The notes beneath the pieces are model-generated. The model was not told the DNA's origin and did no database searches. It was given only the letters and a program-made list of their open reading frames with translations. From NCBI GenBank assembly GCA_963556195.1, contig OY744532.1, positions 102,864,583 to 102,928,582 on the forward strand: DNA of 64,000 nt. Direction: 5' to 3'. Positions 32,805 to 44,070 of this stretch are shown piece by piece. The DNA is from Sepiola atlantica. Taxonomy: Eukaryota > Mollusca > Cephalopoda > Sepiida > Sepiolidae. Position 1 is the first letter of the stretch; the number at the start of each line of letters is the position of its first letter. Position numbers and translations under genes: made by a program.

Positions 32805-33720
32805 TTATTTTATCACTGCCCTCTCTTCTGTCTCTGACCACCTCCATTCTCTGTCTTTTCTTGTGAGTTGTCGGAGTGGCTCGGTGACAGTGGCATAGTG
32901 CGGGATGAACCTGGCCACATATTGGACCATGCCCAGGAATGAGCGCACTTCTCCAACGTTGGTGGGCGATTTGCAGTTTGTAATTGCTGCAATTTTGTCT
33001 GGGTCTGGTGACACCCCTTTTTCGCTGAAGGTATGTCCAAAATAAGTTATCTGTTTCACCGAGAAAAGGCACTTTTTCCTGTTTAGCCTGGCCCCGGTAT
33101 TCTGTAGTCGTTCCAGCGTGGACCTCAAACTGGCATCATGTGAGGCTTGGTCACGTCCATAGGCGATAATGTCGTCTGAGAGGTTTTTGGCTCCTGGAAT
33201 GCCCCTCAAAAGATCCGCAATGGCCTTTTGAAATATTTCAGAGGCTGCATTTACTCCGAACAACAGTCTCTTGTATCGGAATAGTCCAGCATGTGTGGTG
33301 AACGTGGTGATGTATCTGCTGGACTCCCCCAGCTCTAATTGGTGGTACGCGCTCGACATGTCCAGCTTGCTGAACACCTTTGAGTGGTTTAAATCTGCAA
33401 ACAAGTCATCCACGGTCGGCATGGGATGTTTGACCCTTTGTATAGCTTCGTTTGCTTTTCGCATATCTATGCAGATTCGCACGCCACTCGGTTTTTTGGG
33501 GACTATCACCACGGGACTTACCCAGGGGGTAGGTCCAGTAACATCCTCAATCACATCCATCACCTTGAGGCGTTTTAATTCTGACTCGACGTCCTTCCTC
33601 ACGTGAAAGGGTATTCTTCGTTGTCTCTGTGTCACCGGTGGGATCGAAGTATCGATGTGCAGCTTAACAGTGGGTCCAGAAATCTTTCCCATCTTTCCAT
33701 CGAATAATGAGGGGAATTCA
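32805..33720 (-). pseudogene. Reverse transcriptase domain
   Basis: The RT motifs are in order: TPWVSPVVIVPKKPSGVRIC, DMRKANEAI, FSKLDMSSAYHQLEL (first catalytic Asp), FRYKRLLFGVNAASEIFQ, then NLSDDIIAYG, where the usual Y-DD box reads SDD, a variant shared by some Mag-like elements. FSVKQITYFGH and VRSFLGMVQY lead towards RNase H. The frame ends at TAA 32805-32807 inside a run of A residues on the coding strand. Confidence 0.93.
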
Positions 33721-33989
33721 TCTGGGATAGATGTTGCCACATTGAACGTAAAATTAAAGGATATCATATCCAGTGCCTCAGCAGAGTGGGCACCAAGTAG
33801 ATTTTGTAAATCGTGCCCGAACAAGGGGTTTTCATTGTCGATGACGAACATTTTTGCTTTGCAGCGTTTTCCTTTAAATTCAATGGGGGTATTGATGAAT
33901 CCACGGACTGGCATGGCTTTTCTGGACCGATATGCAAATATCTGTGTAGCAGTGTTGTGTATTTTCGACCTGTACTTGAGACCGTCGTA

Positions 33990-35039
33990 CGTGCGTCCAG
34001 ACATTATATTAACACTGGCACCGGTATCCAAAACGAAGGTCACTGGGGAGTCATTAACGAGGATGGTGGCTGTGGGTGCTTTTGTCGACGTGGGAGTTTT
34101 TATTGTGTAGACAGACTCATCACTCGACGTAGAAAAAGATTCAATATCATTTCGATATGAGTAAGAAATTTGTCTTACCGGTTTTGAATTACATACTTTT
34201 GCAAAGTTGTTCTTTTTCCGGCAATTTCGACATTCTTGACCCTTCGCTGGACACTTCACATGTGTTGCTGAGTATCCACAGTAGTGGCAGACACGTCCGG
34301 CGTCTTTGCCACGTGGCTGGGTCCTCGGAGTAAACTGGCGATTACTGCCTTGTGTGTGTCCGTAGTTGCGTTTTTCGTCGGTATTTTTTCTTTCTTTTTC
34401 TCTGCGTGTGTACTGCCTGCTGTCTCGTTTATTGTTATGTGACGACAGGGCATTAACCACCTCTTCCCGTTCAATGTCTGCGGCTCGTGTGCGAGCTAAT
34501 TCAATTGCTCTGGCCTCGTCTAGCACTTGTTTGAGCGTGGAGTTGTCTCGAAGTGCTCTTCGTCTGACCTTAGAGGATGAACAGCCTTGGACGATCTGTG
34601 CGAGTATCTCCCGATCTGTATCCATGAAGTCACACGTGGACGCTAATGTCCTCAATCTCACATGAAATGAGTCTAGATTTTCGTCAGCATTCTGCGATGC
34701 GCGTCGAAATTTCAAGATCTCATAAGACATATTTCTTTGCGGTGTGAAATAGTCGGTCAGTGAGTTCTTTGCTACTTCGTATGTGTTTGGTGTCGTGTGA
34801 TCCGTTTCGACGGTTGCATCAACGCCTTTTTGAATATCCGTGAAATTGTGGAAAATATCAAAAACTTCGTCACCTGCAAGGTGCAGCAAACACGCTTTTT
34901 TTCTACGGTCTTATTGAATGTCTAAAGCCACGAACACATTCTCAAGTTTCTCCAACCACTTTTGCCAACGATTTGCGTTAGTACTCGGATTTTCGTGGAC
35001 GCTAAAACTTGGAAAATTGGGTATTCCGTTGTAAGACAT
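33990..35039 (-). pseudogene. gag and protease region
   Basis: The capsid-like part carries a retrotransposon-gag pattern (FDIFHNFTD, LTDYFTPQRN, FRRASQNADENLDSF, LRTLASTCDF). Two zinc knuckles follow: CHYCGYSATHVKC and CRNCRKKNNFAKVC. In the second the CX2CX4HX4C histidine is Asn, which should weaken metal binding. The aspartic protease begins FVLDTGASVNIMS, with an intact DTGA active site. The TAA at 34911 cuts off the first 42 codons; a TTG at 34889 opens the remaining frame. Confidence 0.9.
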
Positions 35040-35135
35040 TTTTTTTTTTTTTTTGGTAATTAAAAAAAAAATTGGATTTTTTTTTCTTTTGAATAAAACG
35101 TTAGCTCGTGTGTTCGATTACTGTGAGTTTTTTCG

Positions 35136-35153
35136 TTTGAATTCTCGTCGCCA
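35136..35153 (-). other. Primer-binding site (tRNA-Ser)
   Basis: On the coding strand TGGCGACGAG begins one base after the 5' LTR. It is complementary to ...CTCGTCGCCA, the 3' end I recall for metazoan tRNA-Ser(GCU), and the following GAATTCAAAC partly continues the match. Confidence 0.75.
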
Positions 35154-35154
35154 G

Positions 35155-35401
35155 TGTTGTGTTCTGGTTATACGCTGAAAGCAAGAAGTGATACGAAGCA
35201 ATGAGGAACAGAGGTCAAAGCAAGGACAACAATAACAACGTGTTACTTGTAGTTCGCCCGGTGCAATCAAGAGAGTGATGACGTGTCCGGCGTCGTTTAT
35301 ATATACAATCAGAAAGAACAAGGGGGATAATTACAGATTACTATGTTATGGTGCAAGGGAGATAACTGTTGTCATTTCCAAATGTACGATTGGATATTAC
35401 A
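35155..35401 (-). repeat. LTR (5' LTR of the element)
   Basis: 247 bp, TG...CA, nearly identical to 30445-30692. Confidence 0.95.
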
Positions 35402-36550
35402 ATTCTCCGAATAATATTTCGTAGAATATCATTTATATAGAGACGAAACAGCGTTATGTTCAGAATAGAGCCGTGAGGAATACCAGCACTGAGAGGAAAA
35501 TAGACACTATCCAAAGTAACTCGGAAGCTTCGATCAGAAAGAAAATGCCTAATAATGTCAAGAACCTCATCACCAATTCTATAACATTGAAGTATGTGTA
35601 GAAGACTAGCATTCCACTTCGAAATATCAATCACAATGGCCCCACTCTCTCCTAAATTATCTGTAAACCAAAGATTCGCTCAGCCACAGCAGTCAACAGC
35701 TCAGCAGTTTAACAGAAAACTACGAAAACCACACTGAACATCACCTACGAAGCCCAGTCCCTCCATAAACCAACTAGCCCGTCGTTGACCCTCCCCCTCC
35801 TCAATAAATTGCTAATAAGAGAGAGGAGACTAACAGAACGATACTTTGTTGGTTAGACCGATCACCAGCAATTTTAAAAATAGAGACAACAGAGGAGTCA
35901 TTCCAACAAGAAGGGAAACAGAGCTGAGACAAACAGAGATTGAACAACCCAAAAAGGGCAGGAGAAAGCCCAGGAGCATAACGCTTGAGTACGCCAACAG
36001 GAACCGAATCAGGACCGAAAGCCCCAGACCGATCAATACAAGAGATTACCCCAATAACCACCCTTGGGTCGACAATTACAAGGTCAAGAGACTGATAAGT
36101 TTTCAAAGGAAAACAAGGAGAACAGTACCAACACCACCAAGAGAAGAACTGCCAGCAAAAATACGAGAAAAAGATTAGCACAATCCCCAGAAGACGAAAC
36201 AACCCAGAAGATGAAACAGCAGATCGGTCACCACAAATACCACCATTGTTTTTCTTGCCAAAATCACAAACTGACCGGAAACAGCTACACTCAACCCCAG
36301 ACAGTTCTTCTCCACGGGCACTGCTAGCTTTCCTCCAGGAACGTCCAGAAGCTCCAGGATAATCTCAACGAGACCGACTAAATCAATGATCACGATGGAC
36401 AACGATAGAAGAACAAACACACTAAAACCCAGGAGAAGAATACGAAGCCACCCGGAAGATTGTGGATGCAGTCGCAAAAACAAAGATTAAGCCCGACGGA
36501 TGAAGTTGCAATGTCTTATCAACACCGCTGTACACAGCACCAACAATAGA
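35402..36550 (-). pseudogene. Decayed LINE, 5' half (RT N-terminal part)
   Basis: The minus strand carries AFGPDSVPVGVLKRYAPGLSP (the GPD-IP--VLK-C-P block), CFPSCWNDSSVVSIFKIAGDRSN (the W----V-PI-K-GD block), then ISKWNASLLHIL, FLSDRSFRVTLDS, and SAGIPHGSILNITLFRLYINDI (the G-PQGS-L-P-LFLLYINDL block). It stops at the LTR junction exactly where the YADD motif should follow; that motif lies at 30440. Upstream (36180-36300) a CDFGKKN segment resembles the FW-L-KK region before RT. Several frameshifts are present. The 5' limit is uncertain. Confidence 0.8.
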
Positions 36551-37031
36551 GTAGTCATTGTCAGAAGGGGACCGGCACAAGAAGTACAGCAAAGACAGCC
36601 TCAGACAGACAGAATGGCACCCACGAGATTCAAGGCTGGAGACACGTGCAATGGGCAGATCATATCTAAAAGAAAAAGAGCAAGACCATGTAAATGTGTG
36701 GAAGAGTCCAAGCGGACAAGAGGCAAATATCCATCTAGGATGTGAAGAGATTTGCCCGAGAGAAATAACTGAACATCAGAAAAGTTTTACATTGGACATG
36801 TGATGTTCCCATATAACACAGTGAGAAGTTTGTTGTGTCGAATTATGAAACATAATAATACAAAGGGATAGAAAGATATAATAACTCCAGGACAAACCAA
36901 GCCTAGAGGAGACTCAACCACCAGCATTTAACCCCCAAAAATTTGCAGAGGCCAGCTAAAACACGGAATTAAGCTTCAACCCATTATTGCCTCCTTTAAA
37001 CGTGGAAACGCCAGGAACTCAGTCCTCCTAG

Positions 37032-37034
<3 letters not shown>
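36551..37034. other. No confident gene
   Basis: Overlapping plus-strand frames at 36500-36803 are not recognised. This could be further degraded LINE sequence. Confidence 0.4.

Positions 37035-37071
<37 letters not shown>
37035..37071. repeat. (TA)n microsatellite
   Basis: TA run. Confidence 0.9.
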
Positions 37072-37074
<3 letters not shown>

Positions 37075-37282
37075 TATTTTTTTAATATTCCTTTTGAACA
37101 TTCACTTATGTGGTGTAATATTTGTTTATAGTTGTCCACAGATTCTACATTAACTGATTACATTAGTTTGTCTATCTTGGTTTTTTACATAGTTTGTTTT
37201 GACGAGTTGTTTTGTGCTTCTGTTAGTAATTGTTTCATTTTTCTTTTCACATCTCCTTTTCGAAGTGTAATCGAACAATGGA

Positions 37283-37352
37283 ATTAAATTATTATTATCA
37301 TTATTATTATCATTATTATTATCATTATCATTATTATTATTATTGTTATTAT
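37283..37352. repeat. (ATT)n microsatellite
   Basis: ATT/ATC-type trinucleotide array at the 3' boundary of the short LINE-tail copy. Confidence 0.95.
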
Positions 37353-37662
37353 TATTTGTACTCACTAGGAGTTCTCACACAGGACATCGTCAGTGATTGC
37401 TCATCAACAAGAACCAGTGGTATCTCGTGGAGTCTGCGTGACAAATAGGCCTTTCCAGATTTCCAGTATTCTTCACCTCTTTTCGATAACCGCCGCAAAT
37501 AACTTTGCGGTATCGCAACATCCGCTTACCATTTATTTATCGCTGGTAAATACAATTGGTATTCTCTGTGATTTGTGTGCCAATAAGCCTCCCTAAGGTC
37601 CCAGCATTATCTGCACTCTTCCAGTGGAAGTCGTGTTTGTGCGCTCGCTCTTCGGTTATGTC
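37353..37662 (-). mobile_element. Short copy of the R4/Dong-like LINE 3' tail
   Basis: About 310 bp matching 38256-38555, the 3' end of the neighbouring LINE (GTACTCACTA-GAGTTCTCAC, CGTCAGTGATTGCTCA, CCAGATTTCCAGTATTCTTC, TTTTCCAGTGGAAGTC). It is bounded on both sides by (ATT)n. It is either a 5'-truncated copy or a non-autonomous partner that shares the LINE tail. Confidence 0.85.
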
Positions 37663-37663
37663 A

Positions 37664-37724
<61 letters not shown>

Positions 37725-37753
37725 GTTATTATTATTATTATTATTATTATTTA
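37663..37753. repeat. (ATT)n microsatellite
   Basis: About 30 ATT units. Confidence 0.95.
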
Positions 37754-37817
37754 TTAATCGATTATTCTTAAGACTAGCTTTTTGTCATTTTATGCATTTA
37801 TATTATCAATATTATTA

Positions 37818-37872
<55 letters not shown>

Positions 37873-38245
37873 TCTTATAATTTTTATTATAATTATTATC
37901 ATTATTATTTTTTGACAATGAAGCTTCTTAAAATAAAGCATAGGAAACTTTGAGAACAATAAGGGCTAAACAATCCTTAATAAGGCAGATAACGAGATAG
38001 GAAAAGAAAATAGACACTTTGACAAAGAACAAAAGATATTTACAAACAGAATATTTTCCATAGCTAAAATCGATATTTTTCCTGATGTTAACAAATTTCT
38101 TTTCGCAGCCTCTTCATATTATATTTTCTTTATCGTTCTGTTTTGTTCTTGAAAACATTAAAATATTACAAAATATTAACAAAATAATATCAAAATTATG
38201 CAATTTGTCATACTTCTTATGGATACACACACTTTACATTTGTAT
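37754..38245. other. No gene; (ATT)n and AT-rich sequence
   Basis: A second (ATT)n array lies at 37808-37905. The remainder is AT-rich without motif. Confidence 0.6.
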
Positions 38246-38967
38246 TATTATTATTATTTGTACTCACTAAGAGTTCTCACACAGATCATCGTCAGTGATT
38301 GCTCAACGACAACAACCAGTGGTATTTCCTGGAGTCTGAGTGACAATAAGCCTCCCCAGATTTCCAGTATTCTTCACCTATTTTCGATAACAATACGGTA
38401 TCGCAACATCCTCTTACCATTGATTTCTCTACAATTGGCCTTCTCTGGGATTTGGGTGGGAATAAGCATCTCTAACGTCCCAGCATTCTCAGCACTTTTC
38501 CAGTGGAAGTCTGGTGTGTGCTGTCCCTCCTCGGTCTTCTCATCCTCCTCGACCCTCTACAAATATGTTGTCTGGTGTCAGCCTAGGCCGGCACCATTTG
38601 AAAAAACAGAAAACTTTTATTAATCCCCCCAAAAACAATTGTTTCAATTTTTTTTTTAATTTTTCAACTTTTTTAAATTTTAAAATTTTTGATCTTTAAA
38701 TTTAAAAACAAATTTTTAAAATAAATGTTTAATTAAACATTTTTTTTTCATCTTCTATTTTTAAAATTTTTTTGAAATGTTTTCTTTTATTTGGTGGGGT
38801 GGGGAGAGAGGGGGAGCTTATAGTGTTTCTTGTAATTTATGTTCCTTGGTTCATTTTTTGTGTCGTGATAGCTGAGGCTGGTGTAATTCATTGAGGGGGG
38901 AATTATGAAGTTATGTTTCATGCAGTTTCTGTTCCTTGATTCGTGTTGTGGTGTTCTTCGTGTGGTT

Positions 38968-39540
38968 TCATTTTCTCCCTGTTGTTAATTCCTTGTGATT
39001 GGTTACCCTTTGTAGCTTATGCTTGTTGGTTTCCGTATTCGAGAATTTTCCTTTCAGGTGTCTGGCTAGTTCTGTGTATTTACTTCGTTTTTCCGTGTCT
39101 TTGATCTTCACTCTGTGCCTGCTGGAACGGGGAAGTCTACGATTTAAAAGATTGTCCTTCTTGTCGATTATAATAACATCAGGTCTCCTTGCTTGTATGA
39201 GTTTATCTGTTTGTAGATCCACATCACAGAGCATTTTGTTTGTTTCGTTTTCCAGTACTGTTTCTTGTTTATGTTTGTACCATTTGTCTGCATATTCGAA
39301 ATGCAATTGTTTGCACAGTTCCCATTGTATTACTTTCACAACACAGGCATGTCTGTTCTTGTATTCTTTTGGGGCAAGTTTGTTACATTCACTTGTTATA
39401 TGATTTACTGTTTCGTCTCTTTGTCCACATAGTCTGCATTTATTGTTTTCCAGGTTTTTATCTATTTTAGCGTTCATGTAGTTTGTCTTACTCGCATTGT
39501 TCTGTGCATATATCAGTAACACTTCCGTTTCTCTGTTCAA
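38968..39540 (-). pseudogene. LINE endonuclease region (CCHC and PD-(D/E)XK type)
   Basis: CRLCGQRDETVNHITSEC is a CX2CX8HX4C zinc motif. About 70 residues later comes LIQARRPDVIIIDKKD, the RPD...D part of the restriction-like nuclease of R2/R4-type LINEs. The frame is open for 190 codons and ends with a Lys-rich tail. Upstream pieces of the connection lie at 39877-40134 (KYLRRTRKLLETALYSR, IRYSGPSISW). Confidence 0.85.
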
Positions 39541-39876
39541 GTTTCCTTTTCTTAGCCATACCCAGCTATTTTTGTTGGTTTCTTCTCTTGTGAAGCGTCC
39601 ATTTAGTTGTTTTTCTTCACATTTTTCTTTTCTTGTCTCTGTGTGTCCAGTTTCGATGAGTCCTGCGCTTTTCTTTGGGCGGTGTTTCTTGCTGTGGTGA
39701 TCAGCCTTTCTGTGTTCTAGTTTATGTATTTCTCTAGCTCGTTTTCAGTGTCGTCCACACAATCTTCTATACTTACTAGTCCTCTTCCCTCTTCGTTTCT
39801 CTTTACGTAGAGTCTGTCTGTATTTTCTTTTGGATGTTGTGTGTTGTGCATAGTAATCAATTTTCTAGTCCTCTGG

Positions 39877-40950
39877 TCAAGGTGCCTGAGTGATTTTTTT
39901 AGTCCAGCTTATTGATGGCCCAGAATATCTTATTAGTGATACTGCCAAGGTATGTATTCCTTTGATTAGGTGTCTGCTATATAATGCTGTTTCTAAGAGT
40001 TTTCTTGTTCTTCTCAGGTATTTTTTTAAAAACTTCTCTTTCATTTCTGTTGATTTGATTGTGTCTGCTTCCAAATATTTATAGCTGTCTTGTTGACCTA
40101 GCCCCCTCATCTGCTCTTGGTTGGGTAGTTCCATGCCATCAGTCGTCTCCAGCTTTCCTTTTTAATCTCTAGCAATGCACACTTTTCAATTACCAATTCC
40201 ATTTGAATGTCCTGACTAAAGATTCTGGTCGTATTTATCAACTTTTCCAGTTCTTTTTTACTTTTTCCAAATAGCTTCAGGTCGTCCATGTACATGAGAT
40301 GGTTTATTCGTTGTTCTCTGCCTGTGAACTTGTATATGGCATCACATTTATTGAGTATGTAATTGAGTTGCATCATGGCTGTGATAAACAGTAGTGGTGA
40401 TAGGGAGTCTCCTTGGAAAATGCCTCTCTGTATTTTTATCTCCGTCAAGTATTGTCCTCCAGCTGTCAGTTCTAATCTCCATGTTTCCATTACTTTCTTG
40501 ATGAGATTATTAATCCTGTCGGGTATTTTGTAAATTTTTAAGCATTCAATTATCTATGGGGATTCTGTCGTATGTTTTCTTGTAGTCTATCCATGCCATA
40601 TATATGTTATTTTTCTTGCTTTTAACTTCTTTCAGGATCTTTTGATATATGTATAACAGATCATGTGCCCCTCTTTTTCCTTTCTGGCACCATTTTTGTT
40701 CCTCGGGAAGTAGCCCACGACTGCTCAGGGAATGGTAAACTTTCTCTCTCAGTTGTGCCGTTAGGATTTTCTACATTGTCGGTAAACAGGTTATTGGTCT
40801 GTAATTGCTTGGGGTCGTTCCCTTCTTGGCGTCTTTTTGTATGGGCGTTGTCCTTCCTTTGGCCATCAACTCTGGTGCGTCTGGTTTATGGACACATCCT
40901 CTCAGTTTATGTACTAGCCGTTCATGTAGGGACGTGAATTTTTTGAACTA
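39877..40950 (-). pseudogene. LINE reverse transcriptase region, frameshifted
   Basis: Pieces in order on the minus strand: TTPSNYRPITCLPTM, a stop, a QKW-QKGKRGT piece, GMDYKKTYDRIP (first catalytic Asp in the W-DY-KAYD block), IQRGIFQGDSLSPLLFITAM, INHLMYMDDLKLFGKSKKEL (catalytic DD intact) and MELVIEKCALLEIKK. Stops and shifts lie near 40820, 40550 and 40130. Confidence 0.85.
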
Positions 40951-42205
40951 GTGCGCATGTATTCCATCGTGACCTGGTGCTTTCCAGTTTGCCATTTTCT
41001 TTAGTGTCGTCTTAATAGTTTCTTCATTAATTTCTGTTTCCGTTCCTTGTTCAATTTCTAGAAGTTTATCGTTCATGTCTTTCGGCCATTTAGCATGTTG
41101 GTTGTGATCTTCAGCCTTTTCCCATACCTTGCTCCAGAAATGTTTTGTTTCTGTCGGATCCGGTTGTTCTGTTGTTGTTCTTTCTCCGTTTACGTTTTTG
41201 TAAAACTGGGTTTCATTGTTTTCAAAGGTCCTGTTCTGTTTGTACTGTTCTAATTTGTATCTGTATCGTCTCAATCTTCCTTCTATTGCTGCTATCTTTT
41301 GTTTTAGTTATTCATGTTTCTTATTTAGTTTTTCCTTGCGATTCGAATTACTGCTCTTCCATCGTTTACTGTTCTCCTTCATCCTATTTACGGTTTTAGC
41401 TTCCTTTTGAAGTTTGGTGATCTGGGTTTCCAGTCTGATCCCCCATCCAGATTTCGTCTGTCCATTCTTTTGGGCAGTCTTCTTTTCCCTTTTTAGTTTC
41501 ATACTTATTGATTTTGCCCCCGCATATATCAAGTTGTTTAGATCTGTAATAGTGTCTGTTGGGATGTACGTGAGTACTCTTTTTACATTCTCTGTTTCAA
41601 CTTTTAACTCCTTCCAGTCTTCGTTCCTTAGGGATGGAAGTTTTGTTTTGTTCTCGGACATTAATCGTTTGATTTTTTCCACTCCTCTCGCTCCTTCCTC
41701 AGATAGTTCTATAGTTTCGTCGTCTTTCGTCGTCTTCGCCCTCTTCAGTGTCTGTGTTTATGTTTTTCCCGTCTTTTTTCTGGGGGTTTTCGTAAAGTGG
41801 TGTGTCTTGATCGGTCACGCCATTTATCTTTCGTTTAATTTCCGTTAATTCCATTTCCGAGAACCACCCTCTCTTGAGTATCTATCTTGCTTGATCTGTT
41901 TTCTTTTGTGCCCCATAGATCTTTTGTTCGTGTCCGAGATCCTCTTTCTGTGGGATCACGGCTTTTGTTGTAAGACTCCATTACCAGTTCTCTTTTGTGG
42001 TCCATTTCTTTCTATGTTTTTTTGGTCTGTTATTTTCATTCTTGATTTCTCGTGTTTGGTCAGTGTCCTTATCATATTTGGAATTTGATAGATTACCTAC
42101 ATGTTTTTTGTCCATGGAGTTGTTCCTTACATTAAAGGAGCCAACATTCGCAGGATGCGGGCCGGGTCCCGCATGTTGGCCATCGAGGGAGCACCTGCTC
42201 ATCAT
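40948..42205 (-). pseudogene. LINE N-terminal region
   Basis: Starts near 42205 with a Met-rich leader (SLDGQHAGPGPHPANVG), followed by hydrophilic Lys/Glu-rich segments (41682-41308 frame) and the NWKAPGHDGIHAH block at about 40990-40950, which opens the RT domain. No endonuclease of APE type is present, consistent with the C-terminal nuclease. Confidence 0.7.
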
Positions 42206-42231
42206 GACACTCAGATCATTCTTCTGAGTCC

Positions 42232-42276
<45 letters not shown>

Positions 42277-42290
42277 GATGATCATTATTA
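42232..42290. repeat. (ATT)n microsatellite
   Basis: About 14 ATT units then mixed ATG/ATT, at the 5' boundary of the LINE. Confidence 0.95.
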
Positions 42291-44068
42291 TTATATTCGT
42301 TTTAACATCCGTTTTGCATGCTTCTATGAGTTGGACGGGTTTAAGAAATTTAAATCCATAAAAAAACTAGCACTGGTCAAACCTTGATAACTCCATCTGT
42401 TTCTTAAGTCCATCTTCTATCACTTTCTCCTGTTTTCATCGGTTTTTCTCTGTATACTGGACCATATTTGTTCTAAATCTAATGACTCAAGAAATTTCAT
42501 TAATTATTCTAATGTGAAAATTCAATCGAAGTCTCCTATATTGTTCAGATTTAATCTTGCTCTGAGGTCATCAGAAATATGCCTATGTATAAGATTCACG
42601 TTAAACACCCATCGTATAATTCCTATATCATTTATCTTCAGGCAACGCATGTCTTCAACCCTCACTGAATAGAATGATGAAATAATCGTGTTGCAGTTAA
42701 CGGTAACACAGACTAACAACTTGAGTGTGCCATATTAGAATTCACTCGAATCTATTTACTACGAATATTGGCCATCTCTACATCATCCTTTCTCTAGGGA
42801 CAAGATTCTGAATTGGGAAACCGATGTCAACAACAGAATAATATCGAGTTTAAAAAGTGGTACGATTCTGTTTTATACGAATTTACTTAATTAAGCAAAT
42901 ATATGTTGCAAAACACAGTAAAAAAAACGTATGTACTTACATGGGCGAGAGTACAAAGCGAGGAAATAATCAGAGATATCTAACTTATTAAATACTTGTA
43001 CTAATAATTCTAATTTATAAATAATTTGGTATTACATATGCAACTATTCGTCATTCTGATTAATTTTTACTTTTTCATATTTTTAGATCATACTTTTATC
43101 ATTTATCATTAATAATAACACACATTTTTATACATTTGATATGTGTTATATTTGAAGAAATTACATTTAAATGAGATAAATAATAATGTGTTCGAACCTT
43201 TTGAAATGTATCGAATGTTATAGATACTTTGGTAGAAGCTTATATTTTTAGAAAGAATTCTTGTAGGAGAATGACGTGTAATTGTTAATGAGATATTTAC
43301 CATTGTGAAGATCATAAATATGCTAGTTTTTTATGCAGATCAGATCAAGATTTCTGTCTATTTTCTCGACTATGGTGTGTTATCTGCTTACAATACATAT
43401 ATACTAAAATGAACTTATTTTTACGCCATTAATGTAAATTGAGAAGATGAAATTAGAATACATATTTAGTCATGCAAAATCAACTTTTAGTAAATATTAT
43501 GGGTAAACTTCAATTCCCAGATAAATCTTGCTTGAAAGAAGACAATCTTAGAAATCACTTATAGGAAAATTAACTTACATTGCCTCTATAGTTGCTGACG
43601 TCAGTCACTTTACTTGTTTGTTTGTTAAGCACGTCGGAGTTCTGCACAGAGCTTACGAATATCGTGCTTCTTGTTTTTCTGATATGCATATAATACTTAT
43701 TGTTTGTTGCAGCCATTCGTAAATCGACAGGATTGCAAGATTTTACCCACGACACCGAGAGCAGCAAGGCTTGGTGTTTTCATACGAAGGAATTTCTCAG
43801 ATACGACATTGCCACTTTCACTTTCTTTATTTACGGTTCCGTGCCTTACACTTATCAACTTGCCATACGCAGAGACAGAAACAACCATCAAACGACGGAT
43901 TCTGATGCTGGCTCCCCCTGGATTTTCACCAAAGACTATTACCCGGCTTAAGGCAATAATAACGCTTCATGCCGATAATGTAAGCTAGTGATAGCTTTGA
44001 CACGAATCAGAGTTTCGATCCGACATAGCTCTGACCCTACCAACTTGCCAGCATCCTACCACGGTGAA
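42291..44068. other. No gene seen
   Basis: AT-rich sequence. The overlapping frames at 43697-43988 on both strands have no motif. Confidence 0.5.
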
Positions 44069-44070
44069 CA

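Larger units (their letters stand above)
30969..35039 (-). pseudogene. gag-pol, single frame with four in-frame stops
   Basis: The frame opens with ATG at 35037-35039 (MSYNGIPNFPSF follows an A-rich leader) and ends at the natural stop 30969-30971, 1,356 codons later. There is no frameshift anywhere. Four premature stops lie in frame: TAA 34911-34913 (in gag), TAA 32805-32807 (RT to RNase H), TGA 32487-32489 (in RNase H, where the family normally has Arg, so probably CGA to TGA) and TAA 31638-31640 (in integrase just after the catalytic Glu). Stops without any indel, together with near-identical LTRs, suggest recent point mutation. The intact pieces are 35039-34914, 34910-32808, 32804-32490, 32486-31641 and 31637-30972. 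Confidence 0.95.
30445..35401 (-). mobile_element. Complete Ty3/gypsy LTR retrotransposon, 4,957 bp
   Basis: All structural parts are present: two LTRs beginning TG and ending CA, an ATTCT target duplication, a primer-binding site one base inside the 5' LTR, a polypurine tract directly before the 3' LTR, and a single gag-pol frame in the order gag, protease, RT, RNase H, integrase (no envelope). The LTRs differ by one substitution and one 1-bp indel over about 247 bp, so the insertion is recent. Four in-frame stops mean this copy cannot make a full polyprotein. The serine-tRNA primer site and the SDD RT motif suggest the Mag-like part of Ty3/gypsy; that placement is inference. It inserted into an older LINE. 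Confidence 0.95.
38256..42231 (-). mobile_element. R4/Dong-like LINE with restriction-like endonuclease, about 4 kb, degraded
   Basis: One LINE runs on the minus strand from 42231 (5') to 38256 (3'). It has a single-ORF layout with a central RT and a C-terminal CCHC plus restriction-like endonuclease, the plan of the R2/R4 group. The IFQGDSLSPLLF and MYMDDLKLF boxes point to R4/Dong. Both ends abut TAA-type trinucleotide arrays (42232-42272 and 38240-38256), matching the TAA-repeat target reported for Dong. The frame is broken in at least six places. The 3' tail is duplicated at 37353-37662. Confidence 0.82.

Noticed and set aside
33655..34160. Plus-strand ORFs of 110-150 codons inside the Ty3/gypsy element
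   Set aside because: They are antisense shadows of the gag-protease region on the minus strand.
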